From Aspidiotus rigidus (taxonomy: Eukaryota > Arthropoda > Insecta > Hemiptera > Diaspididae): DNA of 64,000 nt. The stretch is taken from NCBI GenBank assembly GCA_035079385.1, contig JAVHKY010000025.1, positions 14,110,501 through 14,174,500 on the forward strand, read 5' to 3'. A program made the translations under genes and the position numbers. Every line of letters starts with the position of its first letter. Within the stretch, counting starts at the first letter, position 1. Below, piece after piece: positions 1 through 11,440 of the stretch. The notes under the pieces were generated by a model. The model was not told where the DNA came from and did not search any database. It saw only the letters and a program-made list of their open reading frames with translations.

Positions 1-2
1 GA

Positions 3-152
3 ATAACATTTACATCACCAATCGTAATACCGTCGCAAGCCCAGAATACTCAGGTCTTAAATACTTCCATGGATTCACCAAACACTCAGCAAATTCGTTC
101 AACACGCATTCATAAACGTCCTGTTCGATTTGATGATTTCGTCAGCAAATAA
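3..152 (+). pseudogene. C-terminal tail of an LTR-retrotransposon polyprotein, cut by the window edge
   Basis: An open frame enters from the left edge and stops with TAA after 49 residues. Its end reads IRSTRIHKRPVRFDDFVSK, a basic Arg-rich tail of the kind that closes many LTR-retrotransposon pol proteins (pattern T-R-x-G/I-x-x-x-R-P-x-R-F). About 290 bases of noncoding DNA, a purine tract and an LTR follow on the same strand, which supports the reading. Class (gypsy-like or other) cannot be decided from 49 residues. I infer that most of the element lies left of the window. Confidence 0.5.
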
Positions 153-440
153 GCAATAATGTATATATTTTTTTATCTCCTCGATCATGTACACCTATTA
201 TTTTTCGTTTTCGTGTCATCAAAAAAAAAAAAAAAAAAAATTCACGATTTTTACGCAAAAAATCAATTTTACATCTGTGTACTTTTCTAGTCTCTGATAT
301 TTGTTGTATTATTTGTTATTTTATTTCGCTCTCTCGATCTCATTTTTTATTAGTATTATTTTTTTTTTGTATATATTTTCAATTCAAGTACCGCTCATTG
401 TCGATTGTCGAATAATTCCTTTTTATGTAAGCTCCGCTCT
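153..440 (+). other. 3' noncoding region of the plus-strand retroelement
   Basis: T-rich noncoding stretch with a run of about 20 A near 221-240. No coding frame continues through it. It separates the pol stop codon from the polypurine tract. Confidence 0.4.
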
Positions 441-454
441 AAGGGGGGGAGAAT
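441..454 (+). promoter_or_regulatory. Polypurine tract of the plus-strand retroelement
   Basis: AAGGGGGGGAGAAT lies directly before an LTR that begins TGTGGCGG. In LTR retrotransposons such a tract primes second-strand DNA synthesis immediately upstream of the 3' LTR. Position, purine composition and the adjoining TG all fit. Confidence 0.6.
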
Positions 455-576
455 TGTGGCGGCAGCACTGATAACGATATCGGACAGTTGTAATAACGTT
501 GTAAACATAGTCAGTCGAATATAATACATTGGTCGAGAGCAAACGTATCTTTGATTGATTGACGAGAACCGCCACA
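455..576 (+). repeat. Short 3' LTR (122 bp) with inverted ends
   Basis: The segment starts TGTGGCGG and ends CCGCCACA, an 8-bp perfect inverted repeat with the TG...CA ends expected of an LTR, and begins just after a polypurine tract. Right of it, the minus-strand BEL integrase frame resumes, so this LTR marks an insertion into that older element. At 122 bp it is short for an LTR. The partner LTR and the matching target duplication (expected to repeat about five bases starting AACG) would lie left of the window. Confidence 0.6.
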
Positions 577-3500
577 AACGCAAGAAATCAGCTGGTGACA
601 AAGGGCGGAAATTGTTATCTTCATCAACGTAAGTAATTGGTCTTGAGTTGATTGTTGCTTCTATTTCGAGCAGAATTGTCTGGAAAAGTGTTGATTGCAG
701 TGATCGTCCCTGTAGAGTACGGTAGAGACATTGTTTAACTGGACTTACCAGGCGTTCATAGACACCTGCTGCCCAGCTTGCACCAGGAGAGATCCGTTCC
801 CAAGTAATTTCATGGACCGTATTCGTTCGTATGACTTCCTCGATTAAAATGAACTGTGCAGCATTGTCTGAATAATAAAACGTTGGTGAAGTTTGTCTTG
901 CCCAAAATCGACGTAAGGCGAGGTAGATGTCGCGTGTTTGTAGAGAATCCAGATATTCCAGTATTATAGCGCGTGTAACAAGACATACTACCAGTAATAT
1001 CCATTTTTTGTGACCATCCACAAATAAATGACCAAGTGTATCGATTGCAGCTTTCGCGAAAGGTACTTCGGTTGGTGTAAGACGAACAGGAGGCAGTTCA
1101 GAATCTGATGGTTGTTTGTATGGTCGTGCTGTGTGACGAGAACATGGAGCGCAACTTTTTAAGGTATTAAATACGGATCGTCGGCCATCTATGATCCAAT
1201 ACATTCGACGGATTGCTGTCAGCGTGTGGTTGGTCCCAACATGGAAGTTTGCCTCATGATAGTGTAGTATAATTAAACGAACAAAATGACTCTGTGTGGC
1301 CTTTGGAAGCAATATAGGTTCCTTTTCGTATTCGGACAATGGTGCGTGTTTAAATCTTCCTTTGCAACGTATGATACCGTTTTCATCGATTTTCAAATTC
1401 AATTTTCTGACAAGATCATTTGATTTTTCGTTTTGCAGGTCGTGAAAGATTTCGTGAAAAACCGATTTTTTGGACAGTTCGTATCCACCATTGGATTGTT
1501 TTTGTTTTTATGTTCTCATTCGTGAGTCCCATTTTTTGCTTAAACGTTGGCGATTTGAAGCTGATGAAACGAATCAATATTTCCGTAGTGCGAACCAGTT
1601 TTGAGAAAGAAGAAAAATCGGTTAGTGTGATATTGAGTAGAGTTATTGTTGGCTCAGTTTTTATATGGAGAACATCGATGCTTTGTGAGTTTGTTGGTTC
1701 CAGGTTGGATTCAAAGGCGTTAATATCGATAGGATTGAATGGCGGCCACTGATTTGAATGTAACTGAAGAAAATGAGGACCAGTAAACCATGGTGATTGT
1801 TTAAGTTCGGCAAGTGTGGAGCCTCTTGATGCTACGTCCGCAATATTCAATTCTGACGGTACATAACGACAGATGAGGTCAGGAACGGTTCGAATTTCCT
1901 GTAGGCGATTTTCTTCAAAATGGGAGAAAATTTTGGAACTATAGATTCGTGCGAGGGTGCATTTCGAATCACACCAAAGTATTGATTTATTCGGTAATAG
2001 TATTCTGAATTCTTTAATGATGAAAGCGATTGCTCGGGCGGCAAGTGACGCTGCTAGTAATTCTAATTTGGGAATTGTGAGTTTCCGACGAGGCGTGACT
2101 CTAGCTTTAGCAAATATGATGTTGATGTAGACTGAATCGTCAATCTCAGTTCGTTGATAGATTACAAATCCATAACCTCGAGCCGAAGCATCTGAAAACG
2201 CATGCAGAGTAGTGGTATTATTGTTAGGTACATACCTCTGTATTTTGACTGATGAGAGTCGAGTTAAATCGGACTCTATCTCATTCCATCTTTCCTGATA
2301 GTCGTTCGAAAGAGGTGTGTCCCACTGATCTGCGTGTTTATCAATCGTTTGTAGGAGCATTTTTGCTTGAAGGATAAGTGGTGATACAAGGCCGAGTGGG
2401 TCGAATACTTTCGATGTGTTTTTTAGGATTGAACGAAGAGTAGGAACTCCGGAAACAATTTTTGGCGTAGCAATTGAATATTCGTCATTTTGAGCATCAT
2501 ATTGAAGACCAAGTAACGAAATTACAGACTTTGTTCCTCTATTTTGTGGTGGGATGGCGTTGACGACTGCTTCTGATGATGACACCCATGAGCGGAGATT
2601 CATAGAACACTCTTTGAATGCGTTAATTGTAGTTTGCGCTAATTGGACAGCTGTTTCGATCGAATCGGCGCCTGTTACAAGATTGTCGCTGTAGAATGAT
2701 CTCTTAAGTTGAGCAGCAAATTCGTTAAGACTTGTATTTTGATTAATATGAAATGCTATTGTTGCAGCTAAAATGAATGCAGAAGCTTTCACTCCGAAGG
2801 CAATTCTTGTGAACCGTAAGTGCATTAAATTTTCAACATCAGGGGGTTTAGTGTGGTCCTTTAACCATAGGCAACGAACGTAGTTTCGATCTTGTATTCG
2901 TAGACCAATTTGGAGATAAGCTTTCTCAAAATCGGCATACAGAAATATTAGGTACTGGCGGGAACGGATTACCACACCGACAAGAGCTTCGAGTAGCAGG
3001 CAACCCTTATGAACTGCGTCATTGAGCGAATAAGCGTTTCTTTTTGTTTTTGCAGTCGCATCGTAGACAATTCGAAGTGGCGTCGATTTTTCGGGTTGAA
3101 ATACACCTTGATGAGGGATATAATAAACATCGGCACGCCTCTGAGGATCCGTCACGTTTTCAAGGATACCTGTAGTAATTTGAGTGCGGATGATTTCATT
3201 GTATGCCTTCATGAATTTACCAGTTAAACTTTTGCATAAAGTTCGGAGACGGCCTAGAGAGAGTCCGAAATTGTTTGGTAGACTGGACGGGTTAATTCGC
3301 CACGGCCATCCTACTTCGTAACGATTATTTTCCAATTTTATAGTTTGATAAAATTGTTGTAAGGCTCGTTCCTGTTCCTCAATATCTGTTGAGTAAGCAT
3401 CTCTGATACCAACTACGTCGAGAGCGGAAAGTCTCTCTATTGAGCTTGATGTGACGAGAAGACGCGGTCCGTTAAGTTTTTCTGTGATGCCAGTGATCAT

Positions 3501-5258
3501 CCATCCAAATATGGAGGAAACGAGGTGAAGATCTTCTTCGATGGTAATTTTGAAATCATTGGCTAAGAAAGAGAAGAAAAAATCTCCTCCTATGAGAATT
3601 TGAGGCTTTTTCCCGTTGCCTTCATCGGCAAAATTGTACTTGGCATATTGTGGATAATGCTTCAAAAATTCGTTATGGTCAGCACTCTGTATATTATCAG
3701 CTATTTCCGGGGTAGTTTGGAGCCTAATTGTCCGGTTTGCTGCAGGAAAATTCACGAAGACTGTCGTTGTTTCGATCCATTTTGGTTGCTTGTCAAGAAA
3801 ACCTTTGACGGGTATTTTTTGCTTTGCTTCGAGTTGTAGAAAATCAGCGGATTCATCTAAAATGAGGGATTCTGGACAAGCGCAGTCAAATATAATACGA
3901 ACGTAATCTGAAAACCCAGTTTTTTCATTGCGTATCTGCGTACAAGCTGTTAGGTACGTGCTCAAGTATCTGATAAACATCCTAGCGGTGGCGGTTTGCT
4001 GATCTTTTGGTAAGGTAGCGGATGTAGATGGTAAATCTAAATTTTTTTCTTCACTATTTTCGTACTTTTTTGCAGTATCTTTAGATGGAAATTTGGTTGA
4101 GCAAAGGCTGGAATGATGCTTTCCTCGGCAATGATAACATAATTTTTTACTTCTACATTTATTCATCATATGATCGGTACCTAAACAGTTGTAACAAGAA
4201 CCTTTTATTCGTTCTTTACGTTCTTCAGCTGTTGAATACTTGAGGCAATCACTTGAATAATGACTATTTGAACGATAACAGAAAGCACACCTCATTTGCG
4301 ATTTCTTTGTATTCTTTTTGTTTGGATCTGAAGCTGTGAATAGAGCTGATACGGCGGCTTTGTTGGTGGGAAGAGAATTTGAAGTTATTTGTGAACTTGG
4401 CGTATTGCTCTGAATAATTGTAGAAGAAATAATCGCTTCTCTCAATGAGAGAAGTTTGTCTAAACGTTTACGGAAATTTATCAAGTTCAGTTCACCTTCA
4501 AGTGTTAGCTGAAACAGTATATTCTGGGGAATTTTACTAAAGACGATGTCTTGCAGGTGAACATTGTTTTCAAATTTCTCACCTTGAACTTCAAGAGCAG
4601 ATAATACATTATCAATATTATTATATGTTGTTCTGAGAGATTTTGCTTCGTCGACTGCCGGTGATAAATTGACAATTTTCTGGTAGAGTGCTCGGATCAC
4701 ATTTCCCGTTTGATTGTATTTTTTTTCCAATATTTCTTTTGCCTTGGTGTAGCCTTCAGCTGTTGGTGGAAGGTTTTCTATGGCAGCTAAAGCTTCACCG
4801 GTAGTATATGATTGTAAATATATCAATTTGTCTTCCTCTGAGAGCGGACGAGAATCAAAAACTGACGAAAAGGCTTGGATAAATGAAGGGTATCTAGTAA
4901 TGCTTCCATCAAAAGGCGTCAAGCGTAGTTTAGGTAAAGCTGCTAGGCTTTGAATTGGTTGCTGCTCTTCAGGCGGGCTATTTTCATCAATCTCATCTCT
5001 GAGGTCGATAATTCTCATACGAGCTTGATTTAGAGGTTCGATTGCATTCGAGAAACTGACTGTATCTTTCTGGTTTCCAGTGGGTTTGAATTTCTCAATC
5101 AAAGAAGAAAATTCTACAAGTCGGGCATAAGTTCGTCGGATGGCTTTTAGGTTGGGTTGTTCATCTGACAAGAGCTTATCGGCTTTCGTGATGGTTTGGT
5201 TCAACATTTCCAGGCGGCTTTCAAATTCCTTCAAACGAATAACATTGGCATCAGCCAT
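577..5258 (-). pseudogene. BEL/Pao retrotransposon gag-pol, degenerate, interrupted by another LTR element
   Basis: One long frame (ATG at 5258, stop at 1416, 1280 codons) followed in a different frame by the integrase part down to about 577. Visible in order: a DUF1759-type gag segment (around residues 105-195), a CX2CX4HX4C zinc knuckle and a second variant knuckle (about 355-385), an aspartic-protease-like region (FDCACPESLI instead of the usual D-S/T-G), a Pao-type reverse transcriptase (YADFEKAYLQI retained), RNase H (FSDASARGYG), an integrase zinc finger (HX4H...CX2C) and a D-D-E core (AIDTLG, YYSDN, VYERLV). Lesions: the RT catalytic box reads FYSDN rather than FYxDD; a one-base frameshift lies near 1405-1420; the integrase C-terminus is split off by the LTR insertion at 576/577. 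The element is therefore expected to be dead. Its gag start lies about 490 bp from the shugoshin start codon, head to head. Confidence 0.9.
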
Positions 5259-5286
5259 GGTCAGTAACTAAGATACTATTGGATTA

Positions 5287-5306
5287 CGTAGAACGCTCGG
5301 CTACCA
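5287..5306 (-). other. Candidate tRNA primer-binding site of the BEL element
   Basis: On the minus strand TGGTAGCCGAGCGTTCTACG begins with the TGG that pairs with a tRNA CCA end and directly follows a sequence ending GGCGACA, which could be the LTR edge. It sits 28 bases before the gag start codon. I could not identify the tRNA nor find the other LTR boundary, so this remains tentative. Confidence 0.35.
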
Positions 5307-5743
5307 TGTCGCCATACAATAAAATGGAAGAATAAAATAAATTGTTTCAGTCGGACTATATTGTTGATCAAGGCGAATAATAATTAACAATAATTTCTTG
5401 TGAAGACGAAAAAGGCGGTTAAAAAGAAAACATTAAATTTTATCTTCTGCCCTCACGGTCATGCAGCTGTTGCTGTGTCGTCATGCCGTGACAAGTGAGT
5501 GAGCACCGAGCAGGCTCACCCTACTACTGCAAGCTGCTGGCTGGCCACGATTTCGTGGAAACTAGAGATTTGCCAAAACAATATGAAACGTCTTTTCCTG
5601 ATTCAAAAATGAATAGATAGATAATAATTTATTATCATTATTGCATTGCTCTTGATTTTCAGAAACAAGCTGAGCCCTCAAAGAATTGAACTCTTGCGAT
5701 TAATTTTCAAGTTCTATCGAGGTTATTATTCATATTTTTTGCC
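5307..5743. other. Region between the BEL gag start and shugoshin
   Basis: Probably the remnant of the BEL 5' LTR (from 5307 rightwards) merging into the shugoshin promoter and 5' untranslated region. A splice-acceptor-like site (TTGATTTTCAG) ends at about 5661 and could start the shugoshin 5' UTR exon. No coding frame is supported. Confidence 0.3.
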
Positions 5744-8700
5744 ATGAAAATGTTCAAATGCCGTGACAAACATGTTGTATTGCTGAAAAGAGAACTGGAC
5801 AAAATCCGTTCTCGTTCGACCCTACTTAATGTGCGAGGAAGTGTCAAAAAAGCGACGAAATACCTAAACGAAATCGTCGACTTCGTAGAACGTCATGATT
5901 CAGGTATTTTGCAATTGTACTACTTTTGATGGCTTGTGAGATCTGCATTATCACGATATAAGTCGATCAATCTTGCTCGTTTTAGTTATTTTAGCGGTCA
6001 AGTCCGTAAAAGTCAAGAATTTATACCTCGCACGAGCTCTGCAAAGCGAAAGAGAAAGATCTAATAGACTATTGCAAGAAAAAAATGAAATTCAATCCGC
6101 ATATCACGATGTTCTTCGAGAAAAAGCCGAATTGAAAGTAATTTTCTGCGTACATTTGGTCATTCTCACAATTGAGCAAACATCTAATCATCTCCGTAAA
6201 TACTTTTAGAAAGAGAATTGGAACCTAGAACAAGAAATAATATCAGATCTAGAAGACTATAAAAATAGCATATTACCAAATGTTGTCGAACTATCTGATC
6301 ATGTTGCTAAGAAAATTATGAAATACGACGGTTTGAAAAGAAGTATTTCTGCAAGAAGTAATTGATATAGTGCTATCTCTCGAGGACCTAATAGTAATAC
6401 ATCTACTCTACCTGTAGTAATTATGAACCTTATATTCTTGCTGTTTCAGAAAGTACTGAAGCTTTACCTCCCAGGAGTTCCACGGCTAATATAAGTTTCG
6501 GTAGGGAAGTTGATTATTTATTTTATTTCAACATGACACACTCCGAAAACAATGTTTAATATTTTACATTTGATTGATTTTGTTGAAGGTAATAATTCCA
6601 ATCAACCCGTGTCGACTGTAAATCCGATGGTCAAAGGCTGTGTCATACAGAAACCGACGATCAATCTCCGAAGAGTGCCTTTTCCGAGTAAGCGATTGTG
6701 TTAAATCATTCACGATATCCTAACAAGGTTTCAGGGTTTCACAATCTTTTTTATATTTATGCAGACGAAACTCGAAATTCTATGTTTGAATATGTGAATA
6801 TAAGTTCTCCAATTTTGGAAGAATCTGAGGAGGTAACCGATTCTAACTATTGCTTTCTGTCACCGAATTTATTCAAATTATAATTTGTGTTTGCAAAATT
6901 ATCGTGTTCTAGAATATTAGTCCTGAAAATTTGACCCGTAGATGTGAAAATGGTCTGAGAAACGGACTGAATATATCATCGAACAGACGGCGTAAGTGAT
7001 ACGTTTAATTCCATAATTTCATTTTCTTATATGTATTCTATAATATTTTGTCATTGACCTGCAGGAGTGCAGACATCAGACCTACCTGCTACCTCTGGTG
7101 AAGTAAATTATTATGAGCCTCCTGTTGTGGAAGACAATCAAGTGAATATTCGTTTAGAACCTGTAGTTCGTTTAGAAGATGTTACCAGATTATTACGACA
7201 TTCATCCATCAGATTAAGTGTAAGTTTGAGTATTGTTTTTTTCAAACTTCTGGTTGCAGAACTGTCGACGCTCTAAGAACAACGCCTTAGAAAAGTTGAT
7301 CTCATCTTCCAAGATTCCTTATCTCCTGAAAAAGTTTTTCGAATTCCCTAATTAATGTAAATAAACCGTCTTTGGGAGCGAATTTTCGATATTGCCAGTC
7401 AGCTATAAAAATTTGTTCGCAGGAAACACCTAAGCAGAGTCCAGTTCGTCGAAGTACTCATCTAAGAGAGATTGTGAACCAACATTGGTCGCCTGAAGTG
7501 CTCATTCCGAAAATTTCCACGCCAATACGATCTAGTGTCGTTACATCGGAAGATCCTTTAGAAGGCAGTAGCTGGATGTACCAAAGACAGTCTGTCAATA
7601 CTCACGAAGAAGGATCGCAACCTACGTCAAGCCAAAACAATTCCAGCTGTTACCATAGCAGAATACAATTCACTCCTGATTACGTTCGTAACACACCTAA
7701 AAATAACAACTCTAAAGCTAATCAGCCCCTAGAATCGATCCTGTCTGCTGATGAGATTCATCTACTGTCAGCTCATAAGAAGAAGAAATGTTTCCTACCG
7801 TGCGAAAGTCCATCAATATCGTGCGGTCAGTTGAATGTTTCAACAGATACGACGAGACCAACAAGTGCAAATCTTGATTCACAAGTTGAGGAGAACAATG
7901 AAGTTGTTTCTAGTTCAAACGAAGGAGAAAATGCTGTTCTTTTACCGATGATAACGCAACGTAAACGAAGAGAGGTTTCAAAACGAAGGTTCAGTCGTCT
8001 TTCACGGTAAAATATGTTGTTCGATGTATCTTTATTGAGCAGAAATCTTCCCTATCAAGTATACATTTTTATGTTAGATTCTTTTTCCAGTGAAACTGAT
8101 GAAAATAATTCCCACAATAGTAGCGTCGGACTTGACGGAAGTAGGTTTCTTTTTTTACTTTCGTACAAATTGCTTCTAGATACTGTGATTATGAAGTATT
8201 CAAATATGATTTTCATTCAGCTGTCGCATGCAATCAAAGTATAATCAATTCTCTTAAAAGGCGAAGAATAAGATTAATTCTGAAAGCTTATAAATCATAA
8301 TGTATCAACTGCATGCTATCAAATTCTTGGGAGATTCTTTGCGCAATTTTATATTACGAGGTATGAATTTCTTTTGTTTTAGGCAAGCGTTCGGTTCGTC
8401 GAAGGAAATCAGTAAAAACGTCTACAAGCAGCGAGAGTTTAGAAACAAGTAAGATTATAATTCCCAAAAGAAGTCTGCGGGGAAAAAAATACATTGTCTA
8501 CAAAATTTTAAATATAGTTTGGAAACCAGTTGATAATCTAAACAAATTGAAAGATGAAGTTTTAGAATCGATCAATGAATATTGTATTCATGAAGTATTC
8601 ATTCTTATTAATTTTTATGGTCTTGCATTTATGAACGTTTCAGAAATAGCGGAAGTTAATTCAGTTCCCAAAAAAAGTACCAGAACCAGAAAACAAAAGA

Positions 8701-9628
8701 ATAGCGTAGAAGTTGAAGGTTAGTTGAGCTAAATGATGAATTTAATCTCATTCATGATGAGTACGTATCGACGAATCTTGTTTGCTTCTGTTCTGTAGAC
8801 CTAACGTTGGAAGATTCCGAGATCGCGGATGTTCGTGGAACTAAGAGAATGAGAAAAACTTCGTGAGTTTTGCTCGATTAATTAATTCATTGAACACCAT
8901 ATTTATTTGTTGAATGTTGAGAAGCTTTTTATTTTATTTCAGTAGGAAGATTCTGAGCGACTCGAATGTATCCAATTCAGGTGTGATATTGCGTATTTTG
9001 TTATCTATAATTTGTTGTTCAGTGTCAATCAAGTTAATCCCTTTCATTTTACAGATTTAGATGATAGTTCTCGTCAGTCGCGATCTACAAGGAATCGAAG
9101 TAATGTTTCATACAAGGAACCATCGTTACATATGTTAGTAATTCATGTTTTTCATCTTAATACTGTTTTCGCCCTTTTTTTTCCCCCTTTTCCCAAAATG
9201 CGAACTTGACAGCAGATGCGCTAGCATCGACCGCTATCTCTTGCGCGCCTAAAAAGTGGAGATGAGATTTGGTTACGTCTATTAGACGTAAAAATTGAAG
9301 TCATGAAAATTGTTAATTGATCGAGTTTCAAGTTTTTTTGAAAATGCTAAAGGATTAGTATTCCCTAGGTCCTTAGTATTCCTTGTAACTCAAGGTTATC
9401 AGAAGGTATCTTAACGATTTTTGAGATTTGAAAATCTTTAAAAAGTAAGGATCTTCCATGATCAAGCTTCCCCGCATTTACACAAGCAGCGTTTCTTTCT
9501 CTGTCAAGTCCGGGTTGAGAAGTTGACAGAAAAAATTTAACGAATTAAGTACCAGTTTTCTCTTGATTCACATTTTATATCTATCTTTTTTTTTTTTTTT
9601 TTTTTTCAGGAAAATGAGAAGAGATTAG
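5744..9628 (+). CDS. SGO: Shugoshin, centromeric cohesion protector (16 coding exons)
   Basis: Shugoshins recruit PP2A-B56 to (peri)centromeric chromatin and shield cohesin until the right division. Exons: 5744-5903, 5986-6137, 6210-6357, 6450-6500, 6589-6687, 6765-6832, 6913-6991, 7065-7219, 7423-8006, 8091-8140, 8383-8448, 8644-8718, 8799-8862, 8943-8980, 9055-9133, 9610-9628; every phase joins and gives 628 aa. The N-terminal coiled coil is in exons 2-3 (residues about 60-125, core VKNLYLARALQSERERSNRL). The C-terminal family signature is split by the last intron: exon 15 ends RSNVSYKEPSLH and exon 16 supplies MKMRRD. Between them lies a long Ser/Thr/Lys/Arg-rich low-complexity stretch, normal for the family. 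Length lies between fly MEI-S332 and vertebrate SGO2. A possible exon at 7262 contains an in-frame stop and was left out. Weakest points are the exact N-terminus and exon 8/9 joining. Confidence 0.9.
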
Positions 9629-9956
9629 ATCGGATAATGTTCTGAAATTCTAGTTTGTTCATTTCTTGATGACTCATTCGCACTTTAAAACATGCTTTCT
9701 CGATTCTCTTCATTTTATCATCTTGTTATTAGACTTTATGTGTATATTCTTTGTAGCCGTAATTTATAATAACGAATTATAATTTATATTTCATGTATTC
9801 TAATGACTATAAACTATTGTAATCCGTCTATTATTCTTATAAACCTGATGTCATCAAATTGTGCTGTACCTAGTTATTGGTTTGGCGCATTACTTTCTAT
9901 ATTTTAAACGTTTTATTGTAGTTTTCAAACGATTTTTATAACCATCATACACTTTC

Positions 9957-9962
9957 AATAAA
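9957..9962 (+). terminator. Polyadenylation signal, shugoshin
   Basis: AATAAA, 329 bases after the shugoshin stop codon in AT-rich DNA; the first canonical signal in a sensible place for a 3' UTR. Confidence 0.4.
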
Positions 9963-10732
9963 ATTGTAGTGTGAAATTTTATGTATATCATGCTTCCAAT
10001 TTGAACTATTTAAAAAGATGGAGAAATAATTTATGAAATCGAAATGATTTTGCGAATGACTCATGTGTGTAAATGAAGAATGATGAATGCGTCAAAGTGA
10101 ACAACAATGAACATAAAATTTATTTTCATTCGTCGCTTCAATTCTACTAAACTGAATATTTAAGATGGTATAACAAGATTACCCGCCCAATATTCTAGTC
10201 TCAAATGATTAAAAACGCAATTACCGATTCTCATTATTAATTCATATAATACTCATAAAAAAAAAAAACGAAAATACGACAAGAAGTTCTTGTGGGATAA
10301 GATGAAATTAATGGGGCAATGTCATTCACCTAGATAGAGTGAAAAACACCCGACTCTTTTGAACTTAATTTCTTGCAGAATTCCAAACGTGTCGAACAAA
10401 TGTAAACAAAAGTTGCACCCATTTTTGTAAATATAAGTTACATCATAGAATTCTCATTTTTTTCTAGAATAACTTTTACGGTACTGCAAGTCTTTAGTAA
10501 AAAAAAACATTTTGATAAGTAAACAAGAGCAACGTATTTTAAAATACAGTATTGAATAAAATTGGTTAAATAGGTACATGACAGTAAACTACAGGTAACG
10601 AAAATAATCAGAGATTAGACGATGGGAGACTAAGTGCCGATACAAAACTTCCACTTTTCTCTCCAAATTAAATACCAGTATACTTATACCTAACTGGATG
10701 AACAATTCCCTATTCAAAATCACATTCAGCGC
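9963..10732. other. Intergenic space between convergent shugoshin and HOP2
   Basis: AT-rich, no coding frame of note. It must hold the 3' ends of both genes. TTTATT near 10118 would read AATAAA for HOP2 on the minus strand but is over 600 bases past its stop. Confidence 0.4.
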
Positions 10733-11440
10733 CTAATTTTTCAACATGGATACGATATTGTTACCTTCATCCATTTCCATTCCTATTTCTTCAACTAATG
10801 CCGCCTTACTTTTCGGATAATTTTCTAAAATAGCGTTTAGGATATCGAGAGAAATTCGCTTTCTTTTTCGGTAAGCTTTTGAAACAGTTTCATATTGTTT
10901 TTCTATTCTATCGCGATCGGCCTTAGTGATGGAGATTTTATTTTCTGAAAGTAAGGCTAATTTAGCTTCCAGTTTTGTGACCACCTCGAGAAGCTCGGCT
11001 TTCTTCTTCTCTGCTTCCGACGTTGTTAATGTATTTTGGAGAGTGCAAAGTTCGTTGTCAACTTCTTTGAATTCTTTTTCGAGTTTTTTCAGTAAATCGG
11101 TTTTTTCGAGGATCTATCAAAGTCGACGAATGTTTATTAAAAGAAAATAGGTATAGTTTTTCTGAAAATTTTGATTAGACCTAGAAAATACCTGCGCTTC
11201 TAATTCTTGTACTTCTTGCTGCACATTCGTATTTTGATCAAGCTTTTGAACTATAGAATAAATCTTCTGTTTGTTGTAACATTTTTCTTTCACTTTTCCT
11301 TGGGAAACTAGTTGGTCCAATGTTTTCTGAACAGCGCTTTTGGTGATTTCATTGTGTAAATTTTGTACGACGTCGTTCACACTGTAAGGACGATTGACCC
11401 TTTCGAGATACTTGAGCACCGCGTTTTCGTCTTTTGGCAT
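10733..11440 (-). CDS. PSMC3IP: HOP2 / PSMC3IP, homologous-pairing protein 2
   Basis: HOP2 acts with MND1 in the nucleus to stimulate RAD51/DMC1 strand exchange in meiosis. Two exons, 11192-11440 and 10733-11113, joined in phase 0 across a 78-nt GT-AG intron (11114-11191), give 209 aa against 217 in human. Residues about 5-65 form the winged-helix DNA-binding domain (VLKYLERVNRPYSVNDVVQN ... VQKTLDQLVSQGKV). Residues about 68-145 are a long coiled coil (heterodimer interface with MND1). The C-terminus (KAYRKRKRISLDILNAILE ... EEIGMEMDE) matches the family's capping segment, whose usual form is W-x-x-R-K-R. The start ATG gives the standard N-terminus. Complete and apparently intact. Confidence 0.95.

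Noticed and set aside
1420..1752. Plus-strand open frame of 110 codons
   Set aside because: It lies opposite the BEL/Pao polyprotein, whose minus-strand frame carries the family motifs.
7262..7355. Possible additional shugoshin exon starting AACTGTCGACGC
   Set aside because: The acceptor is fair, but the frame runs into TAA and no donor restores the phase of the next exon. Joining 7219 directly to 7423 keeps phase 0.
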